Positions 1-10,548 of a stretch of 64,000 nt of DNA are shown here, in pieces. Numbering within the stretch: position 1 is the stretch's first letter; the number at the start of each line of letters is the position of its first letter. The position numbers were made by a program, and so were the translations under genes. This DNA is from Syntrophobotulus glycolicus DSM 8271 (GTDB lineage Bacteria; Bacillota; Desulfitobacteriia; Desulfitobacteriales; Syntrophobotulaceae): the NCBI RefSeq assembly GCF_000190635.1, contig NC_015172.1, forward strand, positions 2,294,001-2,358,000. The letters run 5' to 3'. The notes under the pieces were generated by a model, which saw only the letters and a program-made list of their open reading frames with translations, had not been told where the DNA came from and did not search any database.

Positions 1-294
1 ACCGATATACTTGTCATAATCCTCTCTTTTGCTCAAAGGCCTTTCAATTCCCGGTGACGATACTTCTAACATATAGGCTTGAGGAATCAGATTTTTACTG
101 TCCAAGATGTTGCTTAATTGATGGCTGACACTGGCGCAGTCATCAATATCCACCCCTCCGTCCTTATCGATATACACCCTGAGGTACCAATGAGCGCCTT
201 CTTTGACATATTCAACATCAACCAATTCCAATTTTAGCTCCTCTGTAATCGGTTCAACGATCTGCCAAACCTTTTGGATAACAGGATTGCCCAT
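1..294 (-). CDS. rimP: Ribosome maturation factor RimP (partial, C-terminal part outside window)
   Basis: RimP helps assemble the 30S subunit. The 98 visible residues are the N-terminal domain; the stretch MLEVSSPGIERPL is the family hallmark and ELVDVEY near residue 20 is also typical. The gene begins with ATG preceded by AAAGGAGAAG and runs off the left end of the window. It follows polC on the same strand after about 140 bp that contain a terminator-like hairpin. In Firmicutes rimP is normally the first gene of the nusA-infB operon, which would lie beyond the window. The identity is clear; only the C-terminus is missing. Confidence 0.95.
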   Translation of the reverse strand, partial: MGNPVIQKVWQIVEPITEELKLELVDVEYVKEGAHWYLRVYIDKDGGVDIDDCASVSHQLSNILDSKNLIPQAYMLEVSSPGIERPLSKREDYDKYIG

Positions 295-312
295 TTTCAG
301 CTTCTCCTTTGG

Positions 313-343
313 ATACAAATTAAAGAGTGGGTATTCCCCACTC
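313..343 (-). terminator. Terminator-like hairpin between polC and rimP
   Basis: On the minus strand a 7-bp stem (GAGTGGG/CCCACTC, 5-nt loop) at 325-343 is followed by a T-rich stretch (TTTAATTT). It lies 90 bp past the polC stop and about 30 bp before the rimP start. It probably ends or attenuates polC transcription. The stem is short, so confidence is moderate. Confidence 0.5.
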
Positions 344-432
344 CAAAACCTTGCCTCAACAACTTAATTCCTGCATATAATATAGCATATACTGATCTGA
401 TCTGCAACATTCCCATAAAATCTGTCCGGTCC

Positions 433-3400
433 TTAAAACAAAGAAAGCTGATTTCTTTCCGGCAGCCCATTGAGACAACCGTGCTTTTGCAGCACTTCAA
501 CAACTGGTTTAGATATTTTTCCGAAGGTTTGCATGTCTTCAACCGATCTGATCTTATTTTCCCGGCGCAGGGCGACCAAGGAATTGGCCGCTGTCTCCCC
601 CAAACCCTGAATAGATGAGAATGGCGGCAAGATGCCTGTGTCCGTAATTTGAAACGTTGTCGCATCTGATTCCCAAAGGTCAACCTTCCTCAGGGAGATC
701 CCCCGGCAATACATCTCTATCGCCAGTTCCAGAATCGTCAGCAGACCCTTTTCCTTTTGTGTGGCTTTATTCCCAAAGCCTGCCATCTCAGCCGCTATTT
801 TTTTACAGTGATCCAGTCCCTGGCAAATCATCTCTGCATCAAATTCCTCTGCTCTGACCGTGAAAAAAGCGGCATAAAAGGCTTCCGGACAATTCAATTT
901 AAACCAGGCTATCCTAAAAGCCATCATGACATAAGCAACCGCATGGGCTTTCGGAAACATATAGCTGATCTTCTGACAGGAATCAATATACCACTGAGGT
1001 ACATTAAATTGCAGCATTTCTTCGACATCATCAGCTTTCAGACCTTTTCCCTTCCGTACCTGTTCCATGATTTTAAACGCTTTTTGAGGATCAAGACCTT
1101 TTTGAATCAGATAGACCATAATATCATCACGGCAGGCAATAATCTGAGAGATATCGGCAGTCCCGTTTAGAACGAGATCCTGAGCATTTCCCAGCCAAAC
1201 ATTTGTACCGTGTGAAAGACCGGAAATCCGGACCAGATGAGAAAATGTTTTAGGCTTGGTGTCCTCCAGCATTTGTCGGACAAATTTAGTCCCAAATTCC
1301 GGTACCCCAAATGTCCCTGTATTGCTGCCAATGTCTTCAGCCTTGACACCCAAAGCTTCCGGTGAAGAAAAAAGAGACAGGGTTCTCTCATCATCCAGTC
1401 TGATTTCTTGGGCGTCTATCCCTGTAAAATCTTCAAGCATCTTGATCATCGTCGGATCATCATGACCCAAAATGTCCAGCTTGACCAGTCTTCCGGAAAT
1501 GGAGTGGTAATCAAAGTGCGTGGTGATTGTTTCTGTCTTGGAATCGTTAGCCGGTTTTTGCAGGGGAGTGAAATTATAAACATCACATTCCTTTGGAATG
1601 ACCATCAAGCCTCCCGGATGCTGGCCGGTCGTTCTTTTTACACCGGCGCATCCCCGGACAAGTCTGTTCAGCTCTGTTTGGTTATATTTTATGCTTCTCT
1701 CGTCCAAATAATTCTTGACAAACCCAAAAGCTGTTTTTTCTGCGACAGTGGAAATCGTTCCTGCCCGAAAAACATTTTCTTTGCCGAAAATTTCTTCGGT
1801 GTACTTGTGGGCTCGCGGTTGATATTCGCCGGAAAAATTCAGATCAATATCCGGAACCTTGTCTCCCTTAAATCCCAGAAAGGTTTCAAAAGGAATATCA
1901 TGCCCGTCTTTACTCAATTCAAGACCGCAGCGAGGACAAGTTTTGTCCGGAAGGTCAACCCCTGAGCCTGCCGAACCATCGGTCAAAAACTCTGAATAAA
2001 GGCACGAGGGATTTGTGCAATGATAATGAGGAGGCAGTGGATTAACCTCGGTGATCCCCGTCATGGTAGCAACCAGTGAGGAGCCTACGGAACCCCTTGA
2101 TCCCACCAGGTATCCATCCTCATTGGATTTCTTCACAAGCAGGTGGGCGATCAAATATAAAACGGCAAAACCATTCCCGATAATGGAATGAAGTTCTTTT
2201 TGCAATGCTTTGGCAACTGTATCCGGTAAAGGATCGCCATATTGTTCAGCGGCTTTTTTCAAAGCCATTTCTTTAATCCGTTCCGCCGCCCCCTCGATTT
2301 TAGGTTCAAAGAAGCCATCGGGAAAGGGTTTGAGATTTTCGATTCCTTCAGCGATTGCCACAGTATTTGTCACAACCACTTCATAAGCCTTGTCTTCGCC
2401 TAAGTAAGAAAATTCCTCCAGCATTTCATCGGTCGTCCTGAAGTAAAGGGGGGCCTGGGTATCCGCATCCTCATACCCTTTGCCGGCCATCAGAATTCTG
2501 CGAAACACTTCATCTTCAGCATCAAGAAAGTGAACATCACAAGTGGCAGCCACAGGTTTACCTAACTCGTCACCCAATTTTACAATAGTACGGTTCAGAT
2601 CCCGCAGTCCCTCTTCATCTCTAATCTCCCCTTTAGGGATTAAAAATTGATTGTTTCCTGTCGGCTGAATTTCCAGATAATCGTAAAAAGAAGCTATCTT
2701 TTTCAAATCTTCCCATGAGGCTTGACGAAGTACCGCCCGCATAAGCTCGCCGGCTTCACAGGCTGACCCGATGATCAGACCTTCACGGTATTTCTTGAGC
2801 TGAGACTTACTGATTCTTGGCCTGCGGTAAAAATGCTCAATATGAGAACCGGTAACAAGTTGATATAAATTGTTTAAGCCTGTCTGGTTTTTAGCTAAAA
2901 TGATCACATGGTAGTAGCCTTGGCTTTGGGGATCATCCTCAATCAAATAACCTTCCATTCCCAAGATCACTTTAATTCCTGATTTTTCCGCACTTTCCAC
3001 AGCATCGGGGAATGCCTGGACCACTCCATGATCGGTAATGGCAATCGCCTGATGTCCCCACAGTGCTGCTCTTCGCACCAGACTCTGGGCCGAAGACACG
3101 GCATCCATCTCCGACATCTTGGTATGAAGATGCAGCTCGACCCGCTTGACTTCTGCCGTATCCATTCTGACCTGCCCAGGTATTTTAACGATGTCTTTAG
3201 GCATCATGGTCAGCTCTGTTGTATACCTGTCAAATTGAACCGGCCCCCGCAAGCGCAGCCAGTCCCCTTTATTAACATTAGGCTCCGGCTGCCCTTCCTC
3301 CAGAAAGAGTTTGCATCCGAGAGAGTTGGTCTTATCCGTGATGCCGAAGGTAAAGAGCTGGCGTCCGCTTTTGAGCCTGCGGATTTCCGCTTCACAGACT

Positions 3401-4185
3401 TCGCCCGCAATAATAACCTGCCTTTCTTCATCATTGATCCCTCGTAAGGGCACTGCTTCGCCTTTAAAATCTCTTCCGATAACAAGATCTGATCCCTTTT
3501 GATCCTTCTTTTTCTCGGCAGAAGCAACCGCCATGATTTGTTCGACATATTTTTGCTCTTCGATCTCTGCCGAAGCCCATGTTTCATTAATATCGGTCTC
3601 TTCAGTGATTTCCCAGCAAATTTGATATTTAACCCCAAACTTTCTTTCCAAAAGATCCGTCATTAAGCCCTGCCTGGATCGCAAAGACTCCATCAGCACC
3701 AGATTGGGAACTGAAAAAGTCAGGCTTTGGCCATTCATCGCAACCAGAGAGCCGGAATTGATCAATCCCTTTAAGGCCGGGATAGCTTCTGAGAACTCAC
3801 AGAGAATATTCTGCCAGCCTTCGGGATCCTCCGGAGGATCGCTGTATCCTCTAAAATGCTCGTCATCGTAATCAACCGAACCGTCCTTTGTCCTATGCTC
3901 CTGTCCGTCATGATCTTTAACGGTATTTTCTTTCCTCTCCCGTTCAAATCGGCATTCTATCTTTATTTGGCCTTTTACCGTCTTCTCCAGATCCTCCGCC
4001 AACCCGGAAATCTCTTCCGGTGTAAATGACGTGCATGCGGAAAGGTGGAGAATCCATTTCCTTTCCTCCGGAATAACCTCCACCTCTGTAAGCTTGATTG
4101 TCTCTGGATCAAATTGTTTGGCATTGAACAAGCCTGCTTTTTGCGAAAAGAGTGCGATATCTTTCAGTTTTACGGCAGTCGACAC
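433..4185 (-). CDS. polC: DNA polymerase III alpha subunit, Gram-positive type PolC, without the inserted exonuclease domain
   Basis: Replicative DNA polymerase of Firmicutes (1250 aa). In order: PolC N-terminal region (about 1-220), OB-fold (about 235-335), PHP domain with HLHT at 352-355 and DHG at 385-387, Cys4 zinc site (C723, C728, C750, C753), polymerase core with PDIDLNF at 778-784, and a C-terminal helix-hairpin region. In classical PolC (about 1430-1440 aa in Bacillus) a DnaQ-like 3'-5' exonuclease is inserted inside PHP. Here GIKVILGMEGYLIEDD (403-418) runs almost directly into YYHVIILAKNQTGL, and no DxE exonuclease motif (DVETTG in Bacillus) is present. The roughly 187-residue deficit equals that domain. 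The start is GTG with GGAGG seven bases upstream. Polymerase identity is certain; proofreading must be supplied elsewhere. Confidence 0.97.
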   Translation of the reverse strand: MSTAVKLKDIALFSQKAGLFNAKQFDPETIKLTEVEVIPEERKWILHLSACTSFTPEEISGLAEDLEKTVKGQIKIECRFERERKENTVKDHDGQEHRTKDGSVDYDDEHFRGYSDPPEDPEGWQNILCEFSEAIPALKGLINSGSLVAMNGQSLTFSVPNLVLMESLRSRQGLMTDLLERKFGVKYQICWEITEETDINETWASAEIEEQKYVEQIMAVASAEKKKDQKGSDLVIGRDFKGEAVPLRGINDEERQVIIAGEVCEAEIRRLKSGRQLFTFGITDKTNSLGCKLFLEEGQPEPNVNKGDWLRLRGPVQFDRYTTELTMMPKDIVKIPGQVRMDTAEVKRVELHLHTKMSEMDAVSSAQSLVRRAALWGHQAIAITDHGVVQAFPDAVESAEKSGIKVILGMEGYLIEDDPQSQGYYHVIILAKNQTGLNNLYQLVTGSHIEHFYRRPRISKSQLKKYREGLIIGSACEAGELMRAVLRQASWEDLKKIASFYDYLEIQPTGNNQFLIPKGEIRDEEGLRDLNRTIVKLGDELGKPVAATCDVHFLDAEDEVFRRILMAGKGYEDADTQAPLYFRTTDEMLEEFSYLGEDKAYEVVVTNTVAIAEGIENLKPFPDGFFEPKIEGAAERIKEMALKKAAEQYGDPLPDTVAKALQKELHSIIGNGFAVLYLIAHLLVKKSNEDGYLVGSRGSVGSSLVATMTGITEVNPLPPHYHCTNPSCLYSEFLTDGSAGSGVDLPDKTCPRCGLELSKDGHDIPFETFLGFKGDKVPDIDLNFSGEYQPRAHKYTEEIFGKENVFRAGTISTVAEKTAFGFVKNYLDERSIKYNQTELNRLVRGCAGVKRTTGQHPGGLMVIPKECDVYNFTPLQKPANDSKTETITTHFDYHSISGRLVKLDILGHDDPTMIKMLEDFTGIDAQEIRLDDERTLSLFSSPEALGVKAEDIGSNTGTFGVPEFGTKFVRQMLEDTKPKTFSHLVRISGLSHGTNVWLGNAQDLVLNGTADISQIIACRDDIMVYLIQKGLDPQKAFKIMEQVRKGKGLKADDVEEMLQFNVPQWYIDSCQKISYMFPKAHAVAYVMMAFRIAWFKLNCPEAFYAAFFTVRAEEFDAEMICQGLDHCKKIAAEMAGFGNKATQKEKGLLTILELAIEMYCRGISLRKVDLWESDATTFQITDTGILPPFSSIQGLGETAANSLVALRRENKIRSVEDMQTFGKISKPVVEVLQKHGCLNGLPERNQLSLF

Positions 4186-4260
4186 CTTTATTCCTCCTGC
4201 TTCAACTATCCTCTGCGATAAAAATTCTGCTGACTCGTTTTTGGTATAAAACTGTTTAGA

Positions 4261-5976
4261 TTATCCCTGCTTAATCATACTCATGACTGTTGTCATCACT
4301 TGTTCAATATCAAGCAGCTCCATTTGCCCGGTCTTCCGCCGGAAAAGCTCGACCTTTCCCTCTGCCAGAGATTTTTCGCCGATATTGATCCTCAAAGGAT
4401 AGCCAATAAGGTCGGCATCCTTAAATTTAACTCCCGGTCGTTCATCACGGTCATCAATGATAACCTCTATCCCAGCTTCAAGCATTTGGGCATAAAGCTT
4501 TTCTGACGTTTCCACAACAGCTTCACTCTTCAGGGAAACCGGTACGATAATACACTCAAACGGAGCAATCGGTATCGGCCAAATCACCCCATTGGTATCA
4601 TGGTTCTGTTCGATGGCTGCGGCCATCGTTCTGCTGACTCCGATTCCATAGCAGCCCATATAGCACAGTTTTTCCTGTCCTTTTTCATCCAGATAAGTAG
4701 CCTTCAGCGCCTCACTGTACTTCGTGCCCAGGTTAAATACCTGCCCGACCTCAATCCCCCGCGCTTCCTGCAAAGGCACCCCACAGCAGGGGCAGGGTTC
4801 TCCTGCTTCGACCATACGCAGGTCCAAAACATAGTCAGGCTTAAAATCTATGCCCGGGATAACATTAAGCAAATGATAATCTTTTTTATTGGCCCCGCAT
4901 ACCGCTCCGGGCATTTTCATCACTTCCAGGTCAGCCGCTGTGGTAATCCCATCCCTTAACCCTACCGGTCCGATAAAACCCGGTTCGGAGCCGAACAGCT
5001 CCCGCACTTCCCCTGGTTCGGCCATCCGAAGGTTAATGAATGGTCCAAGGGTATTATTAATCTTAACCTCATTGATCTCCCTGTCCCCGCGCACCATGAC
5101 AACGAGAAATTGATCATCCCCTTTGAACACTACGGTCTTAATCAGCTTAGCCTTCTCAAGATCGAGAAATTCAGCAAGCTGTTCGATCGTTTTGACTGTG
5201 GGAGTATGTACTTCCTTCTTTCCTTCAACAGGAGCGTTTCCCCCTATATCCGCCGGCTGACTTTCGGCTTTCTCGACATTAGCGGCATACGCACAGGCCG
5301 GACAAAAAACCACGGCGGCTTCTCCCGAATCCGCAAGCACCATAAATTCATGGGTTCCTCCTGTACCGCCGATCGCTCCGGCATCCGCTTCCACCGGGCG
5401 GAAGGTCAGTCCGCAGCGGGAAAATATCTTTGTATAGGCCTCATACATTTTGCGGTAGCTTTCAGCACCGGCTTCGGCATCACGGTCAAATGAATAGAGA
5501 TCCTTCATGATAAATTCCCTGCCGCGCATCAGGCCGAACCGGGGCCGCCGTTCATCCCGGTATTTATTCTGGATCTGGTAAAGTAAAAGCGGCAGTTGTT
5601 TGTATGAACGCACTTCTCCGCGCACCAAATCTGTAATGACTTCCTCATGGGTTGGCCCCAGGCAGAATTCACGATCATGCCTGTCTTTCAGTCTAAACAT
5701 TTCCGGGCCGTAAATATCCCAGCGTTTGGTTTCTTTCCAGAGCTCGGAAGGCTGAACGATGGGCAGCAACAGCTCCTGCCCGCCCTTTGCATTCATTTCT
5801 TCCCTGATGATTTGTTCAATTTTCCTTAATACTCTTAAAGCCAGAGGAAGATAAGTATATACCCCGCCTGCAACCTTACGGATAAATCCGGCTCTCAGCA
5901 TCAGCTGATGGCTTACGATCTCCGCTTCTGCCGGAACCTCGCGCAAGGTGGGATTTAATAATTGTGACACTCTCAT
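4261..5976 (-). CDS. proS: Prolyl-tRNA synthetase, bacterial type with editing insert
   Basis: Class II synthetase charging tRNA-Pro in the cytosol (571 aa, the usual length of the bacterial form). The catalytic core holds motif 2 in the stretch [17 protein letters not shown] (near 140), a YbaK/ProX-like INS editing domain occupies about residues 225-390, and the C-terminal anticodon-binding domain ([13 protein letters not shown] onward) ends the protein. A second zinc-like pair (CPCC) occurs near 390. The ATG start overlaps the ispG stop by four bases (ATGA), so translation is coupled to ispG. It is part of the rseP-ispG-proS-polC run. Confidence 0.97.
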   Translation of the reverse strand: MRVSQLLNPTLREVPAEAEIVSHQLMLRAGFIRKVAGGVYTYLPLALRVLRKIEQIIREEMNAKGGQELLLPIVQPSELWKETKRWDIYGPEMFRLKDRHDREFCLGPTHEEVITDLVRGEVRSYKQLPLLLYQIQNKYRDERRPRFGLMRGREFIMKDLYSFDRDAEAGAESYRKMYEAYTKIFSRCGLTFRPVEADAGAIGGTGGTHEFMVLADSGEAAVVFCPACAYAANVEKAESQPADIGGNAPVEGKKEVHTPTVKTIEQLAEFLDLEKAKLIKTVVFKGDDQFLVVMVRGDREINEVKINNTLGPFINLRMAEPGEVRELFGSEPGFIGPVGLRDGITTAADLEVMKMPGAVCGANKKDYHLLNVIPGIDFKPDYVLDLRMVEAGEPCPCCGVPLQEARGIEVGQVFNLGTKYSEALKATYLDEKGQEKLCYMGCYGIGVSRTMAAAIEQNHDTNGVIWPIPIAPFECIIVPVSLKSEAVVETSEKLYAQMLEAGIEVIIDDRDERPGVKFKDADLIGYPLRINIGEKSLAEGKVELFRRKTGQMELLDIEQVMTTVMSMIKQG

Positions 5977-7067
5977 TCCTTTTCCAACCCTTTCTGACTA
6001 TAATCTTTGACAAATTCGTCGATCCTGGCAAACAAAGCCGGCAGCAGTTCTTTCTCGGGGAGCCTGGCAATGATCTCACCTTTTTGAAAAAGCAGCCCTG
6101 ATCCCTTACCTCCCGCGATACCGATATCGGCTTCTCTTGCTTCCCCTGGACCATTGACAATACATCCCATTACGGCAACTGAAAGTTTTTTCTTCAGAGG
6201 CGGCAGCTTGCTCAGCTTTTCCTCCACCTGCTCAGCCATCCTTTCAATATTCACCTGGGTTCTGCCACAGGTTGGACAGCTGATCAATTCCGTTCCCTTA
6301 TCCCTCAGACCTAAGACCTGCAAGATGTCCAGCGCGATCGGTATTTCCGCAGCCGGATCCCCGGTTAAGGATACTCTGATTGTATCTCCAATCCCTTCAG
6401 CCAGCAATGTTCCTATCCCAACCGCTGATTTGACTACCCCTGAACGCACCGTTCCTGCTTCTGTCACTCCCAGGTGCAGAGAATAGGGAACCAGGCCGGC
6501 AATCTGTCTGTAAGCATCAAGCATCAGAGGTACACTGGATGCTTTCAGAGAGATCTTCAAATGATCATATCCCTCTTCTTCCAGAATACGTACATGGCGA
6601 AGAGCGCTTTCGACCAAGCCCACGGCTGTTGGCCCTCCATGGGACTCCAGGAGGTCCTTTTCCAGGGAACCGGCATTAACCCCGATCCGGATCGGCAGAC
6701 CTTTCTCCTGAACAGCCTTGATTACCTCACGAATCTTCCACTTCTCACCAATGTTCCCCGGATTGATCCTCAATCCCTGGACACCGTTTTCCACTGCCTC
6801 CAGGGCCAGCTTATAATCGAAATGAATATCAGCAATGACAGGCAGCCTGCTTTGACCGCAAATTGTCTTGAGGGCGGCAGCGGCTCCCTGATCGGGAACC
6901 GCTACCCGGACAATTTGACATCCGGCTTCAGCCAATCGGGTGATTTGCTTCAATGTCTCCTTGACATTTCTGGTATCGGTATTGGTCATGGATTGGACAA
7001 TAATCGGATTTCCGGCACCAATGACAACATGACCGACTCTGACCTCCGTGCTTTTTCTTCGCTGCAA
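5973..7067 (-). CDS. ispG: 4-hydroxy-3-methylbut-2-en-1-yl diphosphate synthase (IspG/GcpE)
   Basis: Penultimate enzyme of the DXP (MEP) isoprenoid pathway, a [4Fe-4S] enzyme reducing MEcPP to HMBPP. The 364-aa protein has the N-terminal TIM barrel ([14 protein letters not shown], then [10 protein letters not shown]) and the C-terminal cluster domain with CPTCGRT and [10 protein letters not shown], which supply the cluster cysteines and the catalytic Glu. The start is TTG with GGGGAGGA upstream. It lies directly downstream of rseP and two genes from dxr, the committing enzyme of the same pathway, so the cluster couples isoprenoid and lipid precursor genes. Confidence 0.97.
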   Translation of the reverse strand: MQRRKSTEVRVGHVVIGAGNPIIVQSMTNTDTRNVKETLKQITRLAEAGCQIVRVAVPDQGAAAALKTICGQSRLPVIADIHFDYKLALEAVENGVQGLRINPGNIGEKWKIREVIKAVQEKGLPIRIGVNAGSLEKDLLESHGGPTAVGLVESALRHVRILEEEGYDHLKISLKASSVPLMLDAYRQIAGLVPYSLHLGVTEAGTVRSGVVKSAVGIGTLLAEGIGDTIRVSLTGDPAAEIPIALDILQVLGLRDKGTELISCPTCGRTQVNIERMAEQVEEKLSKLPPLKKKLSVAVMGCIVNGPGEAREADIGIAGGKGSGLLFQKGEIIARLPEKELLPALFARIDEFVKDYSQKGLEKE

Positions 7068-7141
7068 TTGATTTCCTCCCCGGAGAATACATTAGATCAT
7101 GATCAATAAGCTCTATGTGAATGGCCAGTTGCCGCAATCAA

Positions 7142-8209
7142 CTATCTTGCGATGATCTTAACAATATCTTTATAGGTCACAGCGATCATCAAGGCCATGA
7201 GAAGGGCAAATCCGGTCAGTTGAATCAGCCCCTTTTTTTCCACGCTGATCGACCTTCTTCGAATCTTTTCATAGGAAAGCACAGCCAGCTGTCCCCCGTC
7301 CAACGCCGGTATCGGCAACAAATTCAGGATACCGAACTGGATGCTCAATATGCCCGTCAAACTCAAAAGATCGGCGATACCCTGTCTTGCCCCTTCCCCG
7401 ATCACCTGGGCAACGGCCACCGGTCCTCCCAGATCGACAGGAACCTTACCTGTCACCATTTGCACCAGATACATCACAATCATTTTCGTAAAATCGGCCG
7501 TTTGGGTAAGGCCATACTGAGTAGCTTTCAGGACAGAAACCTTTTGGTTGATGACCTGCGGCACAATGCCGATCAGCCCCTGTCCGGACTGCTGGTCCAA
7601 AACAGGAGTAATGACTGAGGTGACAATTACCGGAGAATCTGCTTTCTGAATTTTGATCTCCAATTTTTTGTCGGGATTGGCATGAATGATGTTGACCAAA
7701 GAGCTCCAGTCCGGAGTCTCTACCCCGTCAATAGCCAAGATCTTGTCTCCAACCCCCAGGCCGGCCGCCGCAGCCGGCTGCCCTTCCATAACTGTTCCCA
7801 CTATGTTCTCCGTAGCGACAGCAGGGACCCCGTACCAGGCATAGACAATGATAAACAAAACCGCGCCCAAGACAAAGTTCATGATCGGACCTGCCGCGAT
7901 GACAGAAGCCTTCTGCCAATATTTTTTGCTCTCAAAGGTCCTCGGCCATAGAAATTGTTTTTGCTCTTCGGATTCTTCTTTCAGCTCTTCCTCGCTTAAA
8001 AACCGCACAAATCCGCCTAAGGGCAGAATTCTTATTGAATAGACGGTTTCCCCGCGCTGTACCCCAAATAATTTCGGACCAATCCCAAAGGCAAACTCTA
8101 AAACCTTGATCCCTGATTTCTTTGCCACAAAGAAATGTCCGGCTTCGTGGATCAAAACCATTAACCCAAAAACAAAAATTGTCGCCAGAACTGTTATCAA
8201 CAAAATCAC
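7142..8209 (-). CDS. rseP: RIP zinc metalloprotease RseP (site-2 protease family)
   Basis: Intramembrane protease that cleaves membrane-anchored anti-sigma factors or signal peptide remnants. The 355-aa protein has HEAGH at residues 21-25 in the first membrane segment (zinc ligands and catalytic Glu), a PDZ domain around residues 120-200 (VGDKILAIDG), and the second S2P motif LLPIPALDGG near 300 in a C-terminal membrane segment. The start is GTG with an AAGG site upstream. It sits between dxr and ispG, its usual place in Firmicutes, where the Bacillus homologue is RasP. Confidence 0.95.
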   Translation of the reverse strand: MILLITVLATIFVFGLMVLIHEAGHFFVAKKSGIKVLEFAFGIGPKLFGVQRGETVYSIRILPLGGFVRFLSEEELKEESEEQKQFLWPRTFESKKYWQKASVIAAGPIMNFVLGAVLFIIVYAWYGVPAVATENIVGTVMEGQPAAAAGLGVGDKILAIDGVETPDWSSLVNIIHANPDKKLEIKIQKADSPVIVTSVITPVLDQQSGQGLIGIVPQVINQKVSVLKATQYGLTQTADFTKMIVMYLVQMVTGKVPVDLGGPVAVAQVIGEGARQGIADLLSLTGILSIQFGILNLLPIPALDGGQLAVLSYEKIRRRSISVEKKGLIQLTGFALLMALMIAVTYKDIVKIIAR

Positions 8210-8242
8210 CTCAACCTTAGATTTTTCATTTACCGTTAATCA

Positions 8243-9397
8243 CTATTTTATCATATTACAGATCAATTCTTCCGAACGTTCTCTTGCCCAAAGATCTGTA
8301 TCCAGTATAACGGCAAGCTGATCTGCTTTTTGTGCCTGATGCTCCAGACAGACTTTTTCAACCAGATTAAACAGATCAAAATATTTTATGCGGTTTTTCA
8401 GAAAAGCATGTACACATACTTCATTGGCCGCATTCATTACTGCCGGCAATGTACCGCCCTTTTTCCCGCAAGTATAGGCAAATTCCAGAAAAGGAAACAT
8501 TTTATGATCAGGCTCGGAAAAAGTCAGCGTTTTTCCGGCCAGGTTCAATCTCGAATAAGCACTGGTCCATCGTTGAGGATAGCTTAAAGCGTACTGAATC
8601 GGGTGTCTCATATCAGGTTCACCCATTTGAGCCAGAATTGAAGCATCGTTAAACTCCACAAAAGAGTGAACAATACTCTGCGGGTGAATAAGCACTTTGA
8701 TCTCCTCATAGGAGAACCCGAACAGCCAATGGGCTTCAATCACTTCCAAACCTTTGTTCATCATGGTTGCAGAATCAATGGTAATCTTAGCGCCCATTTT
8801 CCAGTTGGGATGCTTCAGCGCTTTCTCAGCAGTAGCCTGTCTAAGTTCTTCCCTTGTCCAGTTCAGAAAAGGCCCCCCGGAAGCTGTCAGGGTGATATTG
8901 GCCGCCTCTTCACGCTTTCCATTCAGACATTGGAAAATTGCCGAATGCTCACTGTCTACAGGAATAATCTCAGCATTGGTTTCCGCTGCCGTTCGCATCA
9001 CTAATTCCCCGGCAGCAACCAAAGTTTCCTTGTTGGCCAAAGCAATATTCTTACCCTGTTTGAGGGCGGCTAAAGTGGGCTCCAGCCCTATCCTGCCGCT
9101 GACCGCCGTCACCACCGTATCTGTCTCGGGGATGACAGCGGCTTCAATCAATCCTTCTATTCCCCAGGATATTTTAATCCCAGTATCAGCCAGAGAAATC
9201 TTAAGTTGCCTGGCCGCGTTTTCATCCATCATAACGACAAGCTCCGGCTGAAATTCTCGGGCCTGTCTTTCCATAAGCCTGAAATTGGTCCCGGCGGTAA
9301 GTGCCTTAATGTGCAAAGAATCTTTGGTTTTACGCACAACATCCAAAGTCTGGGTCCCGATTGAGCCGGTTGAACCAAGGATAGATATCGGTTTCAA
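8243..9397 (-). CDS. dxr: 1-deoxy-D-xylulose 5-phosphate reductoisomerase
   Basis: Converts DXP to MEP, the committed step of the non-mevalonate isoprenoid pathway, using NADPH. The 384-aa protein has the nucleotide fold SILGSTGSIG at the N-terminus, the metal/substrate motifs PVDSEHSAIFQ, TASGGPF and TIDSATMMNKGLE, and HPQSIVHSFVE. I place the start at TTG (9397): AAGGAG lies about ten bases upstream and overlaps the ytvI stop, and this gives the usual family N-terminus. Longer readings would run back into ytvI. An ATT two codons earlier is possible but rarer. Confidence 0.95.
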   Translation of the reverse strand: MKPISILGSTGSIGTQTLDVVRKTKDSLHIKALTAGTNFRLMERQAREFQPELVVMMDENAARQLKISLADTGIKISWGIEGLIEAAVIPETDTVVTAVSGRIGLEPTLAALKQGKNIALANKETLVAAGELVMRTAAETNAEIIPVDSEHSAIFQCLNGKREEAANITLTASGGPFLNWTREELRQATAEKALKHPNWKMGAKITIDSATMMNKGLEVIEAHWLFGFSYEEIKVLIHPQSIVHSFVEFNDASILAQMGEPDMRHPIQYALSYPQRWTSAYSRLNLAGKTLTFSEPDHKMFPFLEFAYTCGKKGGTLPAVMNAANEVCVHAFLKNRIKYFDLFNLVEKVCLEHQAQKADQLAVILDTDLWARERSEELICNMIK

Positions 9398-9404
9398 AAT
9401 TATT

Positions 9405-10514
9405 TTACTCCTTACGATTAAATAAACCCGCTTTGCGGCAGGCCTCATAAATGACGATTACTGTCGGCCCGAGAATTATTCCGGCTGCGCCAAGCAAATT
9501 AAGCCCCACATACATGGAAATCAGAGTTGGTAAAGGATGCAGTCCGATGTTGTGCGACATAATCTTAGGCTCCAAGATTTGCCTGATTACAGTGGCCGCT
9601 GCATAGACCGCCAAAATCTTCAAGGCGGGACCAATCCCGGAACTGATAAAAACAATTATTGCCCAGGGGATGAAAATCACCCCCGGACCAATGACCGGCA
9701 GCAAATCCATCAATCCTGTCAGCAAACCTAAAGTGAACGCATATTCATTGCCAATAATCAGTAATCCTGTAATCACGACCAAGGATGTGACGGAAAGCAA
9801 AATTGATTCTGCCCTCAAAAAACCGATCAGCGCGCTTCCTAATTCAGCCGCCACTATTCTTGTCTTGGAGGCCAATGGTTCTTTAAATCTTCTGAAAAAC
9901 CATTCCTTAACGGCTGGATAGCTGATGCTTGTCAGCAAAGTGGAAACCACCAGCACCATGATCACGACCAAGAATCCGGGCAATGATCCAAGAATATTTA
10001 ACAAACCGATGCTTCCATTTTTTACGGCAACCTGAGCATAGGAAAAAATCTCCTGAGAAGATGATTTCAGTGCATTTTGGATTTCTGGATTCAGCCGGAT
10101 ATATTTTTCAATATTGTCGATCTGATTGCCGACAAAAGCCATATTATTTTCATATAATCCCGGAAAAGCCGCTGTTAAGTCCGCCAGTTCATGGTACAAC
10201 CGGTTTCCGGCTATTATCATCAGCAGGATCATTAAAAATACGATGCAGGATAAGGCCAAGATCGAAGAATACACCCTTTTTATTCTAAAATTCCTGCACA
10301 ATTTCTGCACCAGCGGCTCCATCAGGAAAGCAAAGATAATCCCCAGGATAAATGGACTGAAGGCAGAGAACAATCTGCTTAATACGGATCCCAGTACGGG
10401 GAGAAAATCAACAAAAGTATATGTAAATAATTTTAGCGCCAAGAGAATAGCCGCAATCTTAATCAATAAATTTAGGTTTCTGATCAGAGTGCTCTTTTTA
10501 CTCACATCAGCCAT
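9405..10514 (-). CDS. ytvI: AI-2E family transporter, sporulation membrane protein YtvI-like
   Basis: Polytopic membrane protein (369 aa) of the UPF0118/AI-2E exporter family. Hydrophobic helices occur at about 10-60, 70-90, 150-185, 215-290 and 300-350, and the C-terminal family signature includes LGPTVIVIYE. Members beside cdsA/dxr in spore-forming Firmicutes are usually annotated as sporulation integral membrane protein YtvI; that assignment rests on family resemblance and a spore-forming context. The ATG at 10514 has GGAGG six bases upstream; the ATG two codons earlier has no spacing. The substrate is unknown. Confidence 0.82.
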   Translation of the reverse strand: MADVSKKSTLIRNLNLLIKIAAILLALKLFTYTFVDFLPVLGSVLSRLFSAFSPFILGIIFAFLMEPLVQKLCRNFRIKRVYSSILALSCIVFLMILLMIIAGNRLYHELADLTAAFPGLYENNMAFVGNQIDNIEKYIRLNPEIQNALKSSSQEIFSYAQVAVKNGSIGLLNILGSLPGFLVVIMVLVVSTLLTSISYPAVKEWFFRRFKEPLASKTRIVAAELGSALIGFLRAESILLSVTSLVVITGLLIIGNEYAFTLGLLTGLMDLLPVIGPGVIFIPWAIIVFISSGIGPALKILAVYAAATVIRQILEPKIMSHNIGLHPLPTLISMYVGLNLLGAAGIILGPTVIVIYEACRKAGLFNRKE

Positions 10515-10548
10515 CGTCATCCTCCAAACCGTGATATTGTCGAGGACC

